Below, in pieces: positions 40,400 to 52,577 of a stretch of 64,000 nt of DNA. The DNA is taken from contig JAGUCH010000004.1 of assembly GCA_019096065.1 (NCBI GenBank), forward strand, positions 9,176,001 to 9,240,000, given 5' to 3'. The position numbers and the translations under genes are program-made. Within the stretch, counting starts at the first letter, position 1, and every line of letters starts with the position of its first letter. Source of the stretch: Paracyclopina nana. Lineage: Eukaryota > Arthropoda > Copepoda > Cyclopoida > Cyclopettidae. The notes beneath the pieces were generated by a model. That model searched no databases, had not been told where the DNA came from, and saw only the letters and a list, made by a program, of their open reading frames with translations.

Positions 40400-41826
40400 T
40401 TTTCTGCAATGGTATTTACTTCTTAGACAATATCATTGTAACAGAGGAGCAACACACCTTATAAAATACTTTATATAGTGTGTCACTTGATAAAGTTAAA
40501 CGTCAGAGCTTTTATATATGTGTAGTAATATGAACTGAGACGAATTGGTAAACTGAATTATACATGCGAAAATTGCTTTCCATCATATAAAATAAGGAAC
40601 CTTTGCACAACTCAATCCTTGGTGTTGCAAAGAAAGATCCAATGCACAACATTATGTATGGTGTTGAAGAAAAGTATGATTTGTTAATGAAAAGAGGGTG
40701 ACCAGGCCTTATTTCCCACTTTTGGCCCCAGGAGATTTAATCTGGCCTTGATGGGTGGTGAGAGAGTAATGTGAATACATTGCTGTTGCTCCAACCATTT
40801 ATCAGTAAATGTCCAGACGCATATTGCATAAGCTCAAAAAAGGAAGGCATATCCAAGATCTTTTCAGCCTTTTCCTTGTGGTAATAGTACAATATTCTAA
40901 GAAAAACCACATCACATCAGATTAATGGCTTTTGTGAGCTTCCCATTAATGCTATTCCAAGCATGTTGTGTAGTGCCATTAGAGCGTTATCCCATTAATG
41001 CAATCGATACATCTGGAATACATGGAAGGCTAAAAACTTACAAGCTTTTATGTGTTTAGCTTTGCTGCCGCAATATTTGCCCTCATTTACCCAATCATTT
41101 CTTGATTAGTTTTCCAATCACTTAATAAGCATCAACAGGCACATGTTGAATGTATTCATAGATTTTGGTTGGCTAACACAGATAATGATGCATGAAATAA
41201 TGGTACTGAAGAGAGCATGGTAATGCCATTGTGAGGAAAATCCATTTTTGTGTATGGTACACAAGCACAATGGCCATCATTATGCCCTAATTTCCCCCTT
41301 TTATTAGATCCCTTCATTACAGAAAGCACTCAAGTGCATTACACACAATAGGCTATAAATTGACGTACTTTCCAAAAGATTTTCTATGTCTGAATTCCTA
41401 ATGCCATAGTTTTTTAATTTGTTCTCAAAAGAAAACCCAGTTGATGTCTTGTTTGGTATAAGTATGTATATTCAATGTAAAGTTCTTGCATGTCATGACA
41501 GTGTATAACATTTCAGTACATGTGATTTCCATTGAGTCCTGTATATGGCAAAGTATAACATATCACACCATGTACCAACCCAAACAAGTGGGGTATAGTA
41601 AAAGCCAGCTTTCTCATAGGGTATAGTATTATAAGTATTAGAACTGTAGAGCTACTGCATCTTAAAAAGGAAAGGAAAATACGACAGCTGACATTGGCAG
41701 AGCAGCTACAAGCAGAACGAAGAAGAGAGCTGTGGTGTTCAATTGTGTTTGCACTTTGATACAACTCACACTGTACATAGTCAAAGGGGGAAAAGACAAG
41801 GAGTCAAAATGTGACATTTGGCAGCC
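40400..41826. other. intergenic DNA, no gene seen
   Basis: AT-rich DNA before the ASB gene. I see no open frame with coding character and no clear repeat array. A tract at about 41640-41715 (AAAAAGGAAAGG, AGAACGAAGAAGAGAG) is purine-rich and may belong to the 5' region of the ASB gene. Confidence 0.4.
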
Positions 41827-44800
41827 ATGGCAAATATGGGAGAAGTGGTGCCCTCTTGGTTTTCATCAGCCAATGAATTTTTTGCCAAATTCTGTAAGTT
41901 CTCATTACATAATTGTATTTCTTTATGTAACACACCATTGCCATTGTCAACCTTGCCATGTTTCTAATTATTCCTTTTGGCCTTGATTGATTTGACAAAA
42001 AGTATTAGATCATCCATGTACACTGATAATAGATCATCCATGTAAATGCAAAGGAGTTACCTTGACACACTTTTGCGCTTATTACTTTCTGCTTAAGATG
42101 CTATATAATTCTACTTGTTACATGTGTGCCTCATTTGCCTTAGGTATCACTGACAACATTGCTGAAAATGGCCTTTCTTTTTGCAGTGACCAATTTGGCT
42201 CAAGCCACAATTTGTTGGCGATATCATGAAGACTATGATGAAGTTGCATGTTTGAGTGCACATCAGCGAAACATGTGCTTGGAAAATCGAGACAGCATGG
42301 GCCTTTTGGCTGCCATTTTTACTGGCAGAGAGGTGAAAGCTCGAGAATTGATGGCGCTTCCATGGACTAATATCAATGCACAATATGCTAATGGCAATAC
42401 TCCCCTTATACTTGCTGTGCAAGGTAAAAAGAAGCGTTAATCAATGTAAGCTTACAAACAACCTGGTTGAATGCTCAACAAAGCAACACAAAAGTTGCTG
42501 GCCTTTTATGACTCAACAATCGGCTGTGAATCACTTGTCTGCTGTTCCAACTTTTGGCAGAAAAATCAGAAAGACTTTAATAGCTGCTTCTCATATTTTT
42601 ATAGCAAGGCTCCAATGATGTTAAGCAAGGCACTGCTTACTTCAAAGAGTGCTTAACTGATTAGAAAATGGGCAACTCTGTAGTGATCACACAAAAGTAG
42701 CTTAGCTCAATGTACTTCACCTAAAAACCAATATACAATGATGGGAGTGTCTTGCTTGTAATAGTAAAGTGACCTCCCCTCCAATCTTCTTGCTGTGCTG
42801 AGGTAGGTAACTTTTACAACTCAATTTAGGCTCAGGCTTTTTGCATCATTCCCCCTCAACACAAGCAGAGGCCCTAAGAATGTGTATACTTTTAAGTGCT
42901 TTTTCCATCTCCCCAGAATGCCCTAAGAACCCAAGTCCCGATGTAAAATATGTATAAAAAAAGAGCGCAATGAAGCAAAACAACCAGGTTGTTTTTCAAG
43001 CAAAGCAACACAAGAGTGGATGGCTTTTTTTGACCCCACTGTTGGCTGTAAATTGTTTGTTAGTGATGCCAAGTTTGAGCAGAAAAATCAGACTGAATAC
43101 AACTTTCTTCTTTGCTTACTCACAGTGTATGTCGATGACATTTGCACTTCTTTTCAGGAAACAATGACCGTCTTGTCAGCCTTTTGTTGGATCATCCCCA
43201 ACTTAGTGTCAATCTTCGAGGTCTGGATGGGTACACAGCCCTGATAAGAGCAGCTGGTGACCGGGCTGATTATGTGGCCATGCTTCTCTCCCATCCTGAT
43301 ATTGATCCCAACTTGGTCACTTATTTTGGCACCACAGCCCTCACATATGCTATCAGGTCAGCTTGATTTATGAGAGAGCCAAAATTTAGCTCTTGTTTAC
43401 TTGTGTGTGAAGAATACAATGTGTGCACTGTTGCTGAAAGGGATCACCAAAATTACTACCATAAAAGAAAGATAGGAGTGCAGTGGAGTTAACTTAGGAA
43501 CATTTGATCAACCATGAGAGATAATCTCATAAAAAATTGGCTGGTATCCTGCTCAATAGCCCAGAAAGAAAAGGCTTTTTACCTTTCTCAAAAATGCTAT
43601 CAATTTAAACTATTGCAGATTTTTGATGTGAGGTTTTTCAACTTTATGATATGGGTCTGTCAGTTCCTCAAATGTTTACACTTCCTAAGCAATTTTTCAG
43701 TTACATTGTCTTACTGGTTAGACAGCAGTTCAACTAACTGGTTGAAGCTCTCTTCTTTAAATCAGCTTGTTTTTGCTGTATTGCAGTTCAACTCTTTTAC
43801 TTCACCACTCACTGGTGAACCGGTTAGTCTCTGGTGAACCAGTTGTGATGGATCAAACAGTAGTCACTGTGCACTGGTTTGTCAAGGATCAACTGGTTGT
43901 CAAAGATCAACTGGTTTGGTAATTGTTAACTGGTTATCACTGGTCAACCAGTTGTCACAGCTGATTGTCACAGTATAACCTGTTTTCATAGTTCAACCGG
44001 TTGAAACATTTCAATTGCAACAACTTTCTTGCAGTCTCATAGTATCATCGATTGATTTCTATTTGACAGGTCTGGTAATGAAGAGGCTGTTCGATTACTT
44101 TTGGCCAGGCCAGAGATTGAGGTCAACTTTCAGAGCAGACATGGCGAGAATGCCCTGATTGAGGCTGTCACTTATAGGCGCTATGAAATTGCCAAAACGT
44201 TGGCAGCTCGTGGTGATGTTGTCCTGGACATTGTAGATGAACGGGACAGAACTCCCCTCATCATGGCTGCACAATATGGGTAAGCATTTTTTTCTCCTTA
44301 CATCCACTCAGCAATAAATCAGCTATTGTTGTCATCACAAAATATCATGCAAATTTCTGATGAATTATCATGATGGAAAATGCCTTTTACATTTTATGAT
44401 ATCTTCTGTAGGGAACATCAAAAATGAGAAAGAGCATAATAGTAAGTGACAAGGAAAAAATCAAAATTACAACTTTCTTTAAAGGCAGAAGCAGTTGTTA
44501 ATGAATCAAAGCTAAATCACACAATTGAGAGTATAATCAAGCTGTATTGTATTTCACATATGTATGGTTACACTGTATTTTACCTTTGTATCTCCTATAC
44601 ATCTATACATCAAGTTTATTTTTAGTTTAGAATATGAGAAATTCAATTTTTATGCACATAGTGTTATAGCTAATATTTTCCGAAATTATTTACTTAAGCT
44701 ACCATCTTAATGTAAACCATTGGAAGACTTAGGGTACCTATAATCACTCAAAATTAAGAAACTAGAAATTGTATATTATGGTTAATGATAGGAAAAAATG

Positions 44801-45302
44801 TCAATGATAAATGATAATCAAAAGAGTTTGTTGATGTGATTGAAGCATCACTTGGTGTGCTGAAAAGCCAATTTTGGCCAAACAAGTTGGAACAAATGAT
44901 GAGAAAAAGGCTTGAAAAAGCTTTTGCAGCATTACATTTGGCTTAAATACTGCAATGACAAATGAGACATAGATATAATTAACATGTTTACCTAACTTTT
45001 TAAGGTACTCTCCACTGGTTCGTATTCTGCTGTATTATGGATGTGATCCATCAGCTGAAGATGACACTGGCCACAATGCACTGCATTATGCACTCAAACG
45101 AGGAAGTCGAGAAATGGTCGAGGACATAATTGATGCATTGTCTTCCGAACCCTTGAGGTTATCCTTCATTTGTCGCACTGTCGTGCGAAGACACTTGAGG
45201 AACAACTGGGGGTATGGGGAAAAGCTCAAGCCAATCATCGACAAGTTCCCAAGGGATGAGCTTCCAAAAACCCTCAAAAAGTTCCTCGCTTATGACCCTT
45301 GA
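41827..45302 (+). CDS. ankyrin repeat and SOCS box (ASB) protein
   Basis: Five exons: 41827-41893, 42187-42423, 43158-43356, 44070-44279, 45005-45302; phases close to 336 residues. The N-terminus MANMGEVVPSWFSS has no signal peptide. Exons 2-5 give about six ankyrin repeats (GNTPLILAVQ, GYTALIRAAGDR, GTTALTYAIRSGNEE, GENALIEAVTYRR, RTPLIMAAQYG, GHNALHYALKRGS). The C-terminal 60 residues are a SOCS box: PLRLSFICRTVVRRHL is the BC box that binds Elongin B/C, and the LPKTLKKFLAYDP end is typical. ASB proteins are substrate receptors of Cullin-5 ubiquitin ligases, with the ankyrin part choosing the target. The target is unknown here. Confidence 0.92.
43500..44030. repeat. AACTGGTT degenerate repeat in ASB intron 3
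   Basis: From about 43720 to 44020 the phrase (TC)AACTGGTT or its complement AACCAGTT recurs with irregular 15-25-base spacing. Both orientations are present, so short hairpins can form. Confidence 0.6.
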
Positions 45303-48300
45303 GTCAAAGTTCATCTGCATATGCTATTATGGTTGAAGTTTTGGACAAATATCCGTGAGAACAGCATATTGAAGAAGCTTGAAAGTGTGACTAAATCATC
45401 TCTTGGTGTGCCAAGAAGCCAATGTGGGACAAAAGCATTGAGAACAAATCACTAAGAATAGGCTTGAAGTTGCTGTTCAAGCATAACATTTGTCCAAAAT
45501 ACTCTCCATAGCAGACAAAGCGAACATTGCTTTAAAGGAAGACGACAAATCATATCTAGAGGAGTGATGCATTGAATTCACACACTATTAACAAAAACCA
45601 CCTTTGTACCTGTATGTCATCCATATACTTACATTTAAGATGCTTGTCTTTAGAAAAACAACAACTGTGCAAAGACCACATCCACTTAGTAGACATTCTA
45701 ATCATTTTCTTACACAGCAAGTCTTGATGTCAAATAAAGTAATGCAAGTGATACAAACTCTTCAGCAATCAGTTGAGTTCTTAGGCCTGTAAGCAAGATG
45801 TGTAGCATTCGAAGTCATGTTATTCCAACATTCGAATGGAGGTTTGGGTCAAATTTAAATTCACCCAGGAAAAATCAAACCGGTGAAACATTCACCAATA
45901 TCAAATATTAAGGAAAAATTGAACCTACAAAGGGTTGCATGAATGTAATCGAAACTTTTAAACATCTGCTTACATCATTATAACAATATAAGTTTATTAT
46001 TCATCAGTGAAGAAATGCCTGAACCAATGACTAACATTGGAATGGAACCAAGTATGGATGGGCAAAGTGTCATGATTTAAGGTGCATTGAACATCGATGC
46101 CAGCAAAAGATCAGACTTCTTCCAACTCACTTTTCGAATGGAATACATACTGATGATGCAACATTTGTTATTCAACTCACTCAACCTTTCTAGAGTTTGA
46201 TGGTTGCTTTTCCCACTCTCTGTTGCTCTCCCACTTCTCTGGTTCTTCTGCTCTAAAGTGAGCCCTCCTTTTTTTGGCTAGCAAAAACTTGTTTTTTCTC
46301 CTCAATATTTTTTGATCAAGCTTGCTGGTGCTAGCTGTGACAAATGAAGGCTGTCTAGGTGACAAAGTAAGCCAGATGATGGTGACTTCAAAAGAACCTG
46401 CAACACTGCTTCTTCATTACTTGTAAAATTGCAATATTCCAGCCCAGAAGTGTGCTACAATAATGGAGCAAGGTTGTCAACTTTTATTTTCCCATTTGGG
46501 AAAGGAAATGGGACAACAAGGTAGATATAATGATTGCCTCCATTTGTCTTGAGGTAATGTCCCACAGCTTTGTTGCTGTCTGCTTTTGGCCAGAAATCTG
46601 GCAAAATTCAATTCATTCAGGAGGAAACTCAGGCTTAGCAAAACAAGCAATAAAGCCTCTAAGAATTCTTTATTCAGGTAATCATAGGTATAAAAGTAAT
46701 CATAAGTCAAAAATAGTCTTAAGAAAAAAAATAATCAAAAATTATATAAAGACTAAAAGAAATAATAAGTCTTAAAGCAATTTTAAGTCTAAAAGTAATC
46801 TTAAGCACTAAAGTAAAACTATACATTATCAAAGTAATCTTAAGTCTTAAAGTACGTATGTATTCTAAAGAATGCAAGTTATCTAAAGAATCCAAAGGAT
46901 CTCAAGTCTTTCAAAAAGTAATCTGAAACCTTTAAAGTAATCTTAAGTCCTTTAGTAATCTTAAGTCCTTCAGTAATCTGCAGTCTTTCAGTACTCTTAA
47001 GTCCTTCAGTACTCTTAAGTCCTTCAGTAATCTTAAGTCCTTCAGTTAACTTAAGTCCATCAGAAAATCTTGAGTCTCAATGGAACTTAAAGTGGTCTCA
47101 ATTCTTAAAGTAATCTCAAGTCTTTCTGTAAAATTGAGTCATAAAGATATCTTAAGTCTTACAAAAAGTCTTTAAATAGTATTCTAGTCTCCAAGTAATC
47201 TCAAGTCTCAATGCAGTACTTAAGAGCTCAAAACATTTAAAATACTTAAGTTTACTTTTTTCCTTTCGTGTTTTAAAAAAGACAGTAGTGGACTTTTTCC
47301 CATGGAATAGTTTAATTTCTGAGCCATTTAATGAGCTACAACAACTGGCTTTGGCTCTTTTTAGTCGAGTGGGAAAGGCCATTTCTGGCATTCAATTTCA
47401 AGGCCTAGAAGAGGGACATAAAGTGTTCTTTATGGCCGCATTATTTATAAAGTGTACTGCTACACTGTGTATATCTTTTAACATGAAGGAGGAGGAGAAA
47501 AAAACAAATGGGCAGGATTTGTGGCCTCAATTTCCGTCCTTTTCCTCTTATTTCACTTCTTCCCTCAAGTGTAAAAAAACTGCCCTAATGAAGGAAACCA
47601 AACTCATTTCAGCTGCATTCAAAATCATCTGATAACTTTTGACTCATTTCTTGTGGGGAAGAAATGGCAAAAATTTTTTTTTTAGCTTTTTACCACTTAG
47701 CTAAGTCTTGTTTTGGTTTGGCTTTTTCAGTAACTTTTTGGCTTGAAAGTTAATAAGTTTTGATTATAAAATAATTTTTCAGTATTTAATCTTTATTTTT
47801 GGCTACTACTTGACTTTTTTTAATTATTAAGCTAATTTAAGGCTTTTTCAACAGTTTTTTTTCAGATTTTTCCTTTTTAGAGCTATTTTAGCCTTTTCTA
47901 ATTAATTGACATTTTCAGACAAGTTGAGCTTTTTCAACTGTTTTTCAGGTATTTCTGACTTAGTTAGCCATTTAGCCAATTTATGTAATTTTCTTTGGCT
48001 TTTTTAAAAATATATATTTTTAGAATTTTTGTTTTTGTTTATTAAAGTACTTTGAAAAGTGCTGAGAAAAGTCCAATTCACATACTTTTGTTAATTTTGT
48101 ATTTGTTAGCTACTTTTATTATGATGAGAAAAGTCTTGTTTTTTTGTCTGCCAACTCAGCAGTTGCTCATTTTGGCCAACAGCTTTTTGTGTCAATGTTT
48201 TGGCAATTGCAATTAATTGTAAGCTTGCCAATAAGTTACATTGCGTGTTGTTGTTGATCCCTGATTAGCTGACTTTTTGCCAGTCTGGCTTTTTTTCAAT

Positions 48301-48339
48301 ATCAGAAATTGATGGAATCACAGAAAGCCACAGCAAAAA
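45303..48339. other. intergenic DNA with a minisatellite at 46650-47215
   Basis: No supported gene. At about 46650-47215 the phrase AAAGTAATCTTAAGTC(T/C)TTCAGT recurs about 20 times (unit 18-24 bases). The stretch 47640-48340 is T-rich, with frequent TTTTAGCC/TTTTGGC words, and ends at the left tip of composite copy 2. Confidence 0.6.
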
Positions 48340-48797
48340 ACTAGGTAAAGGCGTCCATAAATGGACAGCGGGGGGCGGGCCTACGGTTTTGAGCAAAAGT
48401 TTGTACTAATTTTGTACCATCATAATTATTTTTCTCTACCGGTAACCAAAAATCCCTGATAAGGTTTCAATTTCTAGATAGTTCTTAGTTTATTTCTCTT
48501 CCAAGGCTAGCACATAATAGGGAAAAACGAAATGAAAACAAAAATATTGGGAAAAAAATTTGACCAGGGGAATCTTCTCATCTTCTTTTGAAGTTGATAT
48601 TGGGCTACTTTTTTAGTCTGAATAGCCCTTGCAGTCTTAAGCAGCCTCAATTGACAGTCTTAAGCAGCCTCAATTGACAGTCTAGAGCAGCCTCAAATTA
48701 TCAGTCTTGAGTGGCCCAAGATTATGATATGCTCATGCTAGATGCTAAATGTATAAGGTGAGCTCCATGCGCTAGCACGTCATCGGACTATACTATT

Positions 48798-49029
48798 GTA
48801 GTGTAGTAGGTCGAGATATACTGCTGTGACTTATCAAGCCACTACTCGGATCTAGGCTACGTCTGACGGGGACGGGCCTGTAAGGCTAGCAGAGGTCAAT
48901 ACTGGGCCGCAGACAACATGTGTCCATGTGGTTTATTCCTTTTACTGATGATACTACTACACTACTCAATATACTACGGCGCGCAGCGAGCGGTCAACCT
49001 GTAGGCCGACCGGCTCCCTGCTACAGTAG
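48798..49029. mobile_element. solo LTR inside composite copy 2
   Basis: LTR at 48802-49025 with the GTAG duplication at 48798-48801 and 49026-49029. Position, length and duplication are those of the solo LTR in copy 1, so the insertion is older than the spread of the composite. Confidence 0.85.
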
Positions 49030-50240
49030 GGTGCAGGACGAAATTTTTATTTAAATCTGTGGATTTTTCTTTGTGTTAGAATATATGGATTCAAAATTAT
49101 CCCCAAGAACCCATAAAAACAGCCACAATCTATTTTATGAAGAGCTGAAGTTTGAAAAAGGCTGGTAACGCTTTCAGGCATGTGATGCAAGCGAGCGTGA
49201 ACGCTCACTCTCAAACTGGTTTATCCAGTTCTTGTATTTGAATTTCGCGATATTTTTATGTACTAGCGCCACTGAAGCGCTCCCTAGGGGAGGACAAAAT
49301 AACTATCATAGTTTTGTGATTCAAAAGTAGAATGGTTCCATCAGGATTGCTCGTTAGAGATGCCCCTGGAGTGGCCTTAATTTTTAGTCTTGAGTGGCCT
49401 TAATTTGTAGTCTTGAGCAGCCGCAATTTACATCTTGAACAGCCTCAAATTACTGTCTTGAGCTGCCTCACTTTGTGGACTTGGGTGGCCTCAATTTTTA
49501 CTTGGGTGGCGTCAATTTGTAGTCTTGAGCAGCCACAATTTGCGCCATGAAAAGTCCAAATTCTAGCAATTTGTGGTCTTGAACAGCCTCACTTTGTTGT
49601 CTTGAGCAGCCACAACTCATAGTTTTGAGCAGCCCTGTATGAAGTCTAGAACAGCTTCAAGTTACAGTTTTAGTTTTATATCATTGGTTAAAAATGTGCG
49701 ATGCAAAATTGCAATCGCCACATGGCGTCAATCGGCAGTGGTTCAAGTTCAAACTCAGTCTTGGTATTGAGCTAGAAGTAGAAGCGGGCGGCTGTACTTG
49801 GATCGACTTGGACGTACTTTCCTTGGATAGACTGCAACTGATCGCCCTTGGATAGACTGCAACTGATCGCCCTTGGATAGACAGACAGAACTCATAGTCC
49901 CTTGATTGACAAGACGGATCATCCTTGGATCGACTATGAAGACAAACAGTCCTTAGATCAATGAAACGAATAGTCTTTGGATTGACTACTATGACTTGGT
50001 GACAAGGTGAAACAAAGGCCAAATAAGCGCCTAGTCAAAAATCGCAATTCTGCTCAAGCAATTATTCACATTTCTCGATCTGATTTTTTGACCAGAAGGT
50101 AGCAAGACTTGTCGATGCAAATACAGTATGTTTACCCAATATGACCAAGGCTGATTTGTCCCGTTGATGCAAGTGCTACCCATCTTTTGTCTATCCAAGA
50201 TAGTCCTCTAAATTGTCACAAATTAGGATGTTCCATAATA

Positions 50241-50626
50241 CCGTCTGACTGTTCAAAATTGGACAGTGCGGGAATCAAAAGTTTGTGTTATGAATTCATG
50301 AATTTTGTGGATTAATGGGCATCAATGGAAAGCTAGAACCTTTGGACATCTTTTTTGTGTTATGACAAAAAAAAGTATTATTATAAATTCCGCGTGACAT
50401 CAAAAAATAAATGATGTATCAGTTTTTTCGAGACAATTTCATGGGTGGCCTTGGGAAAATAGAATTTTCCCGGCTTTTTCCTCTTTCGATTGATTTTTTC
50501 TACTTTTACAAAAAAGATGGAAAAAGGCTCAATCTTTCCAATGATATCATTTAAAAGTCCTGTATTTCTTGAATATCTGACAAAAGTTAAGATTCCCGTA
50601 CCGTCCAATTTTGAACGGACAGACTG
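50241..50626. mobile_element. mariner-type MITE nested in composite copy 2
   Basis: Same 386-base unit and TA flanks (50239-50240, 50627-50628) as in copy 1, with a few substitutions in its middle. Confidence 0.7.
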
Positions 50627-50679
50627 TATATGGCCGCATGAATAATTATAAAGTAACATTCTGTGCTACATCAGGCTAC

Positions 50680-51378
50680 ATGGGCCCACATATAATGTCA
50701 CATAGCATTATGTCCCATAGCATTTTGTCTCATAGCATTATGTCCCATAACAAATTGTCACAAAGCAAATTGTCGCATAGCATATTGTCACATAGGCATT
50801 TGTCACATAACACATTGTCTCATGGCATATTGTCACATAGCATAATGTACCATAGCATGTTGGCTCATAGCAAATTGTCACATAGGCTTTTGTCTCATAG
50901 CATATTGTCTTATAGGATATAGTCCCATAGCATAATGTCTCATAGCATAATGTCTCATAGCATAATGTCTCATAGCATAATGTCTCATAGCATAATGTCA
51001 CAAAGCATAATGTCTCATACCATATTGTCACATAGCAAATTGTTACACACATAGCATTTTGGCTCATAGCATAATGTCTCAAAGTGTATTGGCACACAGC
51101 CAATTCTCACATAGCATAATGTCTCATATCATATTGTCACATAGCAAATTATAAAATAGCCAATTTAACTAAACATATCTAATATGCATATTGTCTCATA
51201 TCAAATTGTCACATAGCATTATATCCTATGAGACAATTTTCAAGGTGACAAATGCCTATGAGACAATTTGCTATGTGACAAATGCCTATGAGACAATTTG
51301 CTATGAGCCAATATGCAATGGACATTGTGCTATGTGACAATATGCTATGAGACAATATGCTACGAGACAATATGCTAT
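50680..51378. repeat. 15-base repeats with inverted block, composite copy 2
   Basis: Counterpart of 23590-24275 with one additional CATAGCATAATGTCT unit near 50940-51000. Confidence 0.9.
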
Positions 51379-52374
51379 AAATTGACAAAACAGAACTGTC
51401 CTTGGATCGACTGCTCTGATGTAGAAGAGTTCTTGGATTTGCATTTAAAACATAGTCTATGGATGGGCTAGAAGGATGGACATGATTTGCCACCCGTAAA
51501 GATACTATGTTATTCTAGTCTATCCAAGGATGATAGTGAACAGTATCATTACAAAAACATGCCATCAGCCTACAATTTAGTAGAATCACTTAAGGGCAAA
51601 AATGATACTTATAAAAGTTATGGGGAATGCAAAATTAGGGCTCCATGCAAAAATTCACTTCATTTGGCCAAGGCCTGCTGGATATATTGGAGATATACTA
51701 AAAATGCTTATAAAAAAGTAAACCTTGGGGGTCCGAATCAGAAAAAAGTCATTAATTCAAATTGTAGCCCTGACAAATGGGAGCTGTACACAAAATTTCA
51801 ACTCATTTTGTTTCATGAGAGCAGAGAAAAATAGAAGTCTGTCATTTGGTGGAAAAAAAATGGCCCAAATAAAGATCCATTCCACCCACTCCGTAATTAC
51901 TATGTAATGACAAGCCTACGGCCTGCTCTAAAGTGTTCAATTAAGTAGCAGATAATTTGATTCCGCTAAATGTGGAGGGTGGGCCTTCGGCCCACTCCCT
52001 AATTACTATGTAATGGCAAGCCTAAGGCCTGCCCTAAAGTGTTTTATTAAGTAGCAGATAATTTGATTCCGCTAAATGTGGAGGGTGGGCCTTCAGCCCA
52101 CTCCACAATAACTATGTAATGGCAAACCTTTGGCATACCATTGAAGCATCATGTTAATTGGCAGGCCTAAGGCCTGCCATAAAGTGTTCAATTAAGTAGC
52201 AGATAATTTGATTCCGCTAAATGTGGAGGGTGGGCCTTCAGCCCACTCTACAATTACTATGTAATGGCAAACCTATGGCATACCATTGAAGCTTCATGTT
52301 AATTGGCAGGCCTATGGCCTGCCCTTAAGTGTTCAATTAAGTAAGTAGCAGATAAAATTGATGATTAAGTATGT

Positions 52375-52448
52375 GTCTCAGGTGGCTCACTGGTAGTGTC
52401 CGGCTGCAGAACAGACTGTACCTGGTTCAAATCCCGCTAGGGTCAGAG
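52375..52448 (+). repeat. tRNA-derived unit in composite copy 2, A box damaged
   Basis: Same as 25271-25347 but with two bases lost from the A box (CTGGTAGTGTCC instead of CTGGTAGAGTGTCC). The B box GGTTCAAATCC is intact. Confidence 0.5.
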
Positions 52449-52577
52449 AAATTTTTCCATTTTTCTGGATCACAATTTACTTCCTGGTCGATATCCTGGT
52501 ACAGTTTCCTGTCTGGAAATTGGATCCTGACGTAGGTCACAGCGAAATGTGGGGGGCGGGCCTTCGGCCCGCCCCCC

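Larger units (their letters stand above)
48340..52577. mobile_element. 4.2-kb composite mobile element, copy 2 (intergenic)
   Basis: Nearly identical to copy 1 over its whole length, in the same orientation, about 27 kb away. The 15-base length difference equals one extra unit in the CATAGCATAATGTCT block. The left flank is CAGCAAAAA and the right flank AATAACT, different from copy 1 apart from A residues, so the two are separate insertions and not a duplication of flanking DNA. Contents: solo LTR, MITE, 15-base repeats, iterated hairpins, tRNA-like unit and terminal GC hairpin. Confidence 0.75.

Noticed and set aside
46177..46365. Minus-strand 62-codon basic frame (LDQKILRRKNKFLLAKKRR) as a gene
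   Set aside because: No acceptor or donor with matching phase and no family; probably chance.
49681..50022. 113-codon minus-strand frame, also present at 22594-22935, as a transposon protein
   Set aside because: Its sequence consists of the CCTTGGATAGACTG-type repeat and shows no domain; the matching copy reflects the duplicated composite and not selection.
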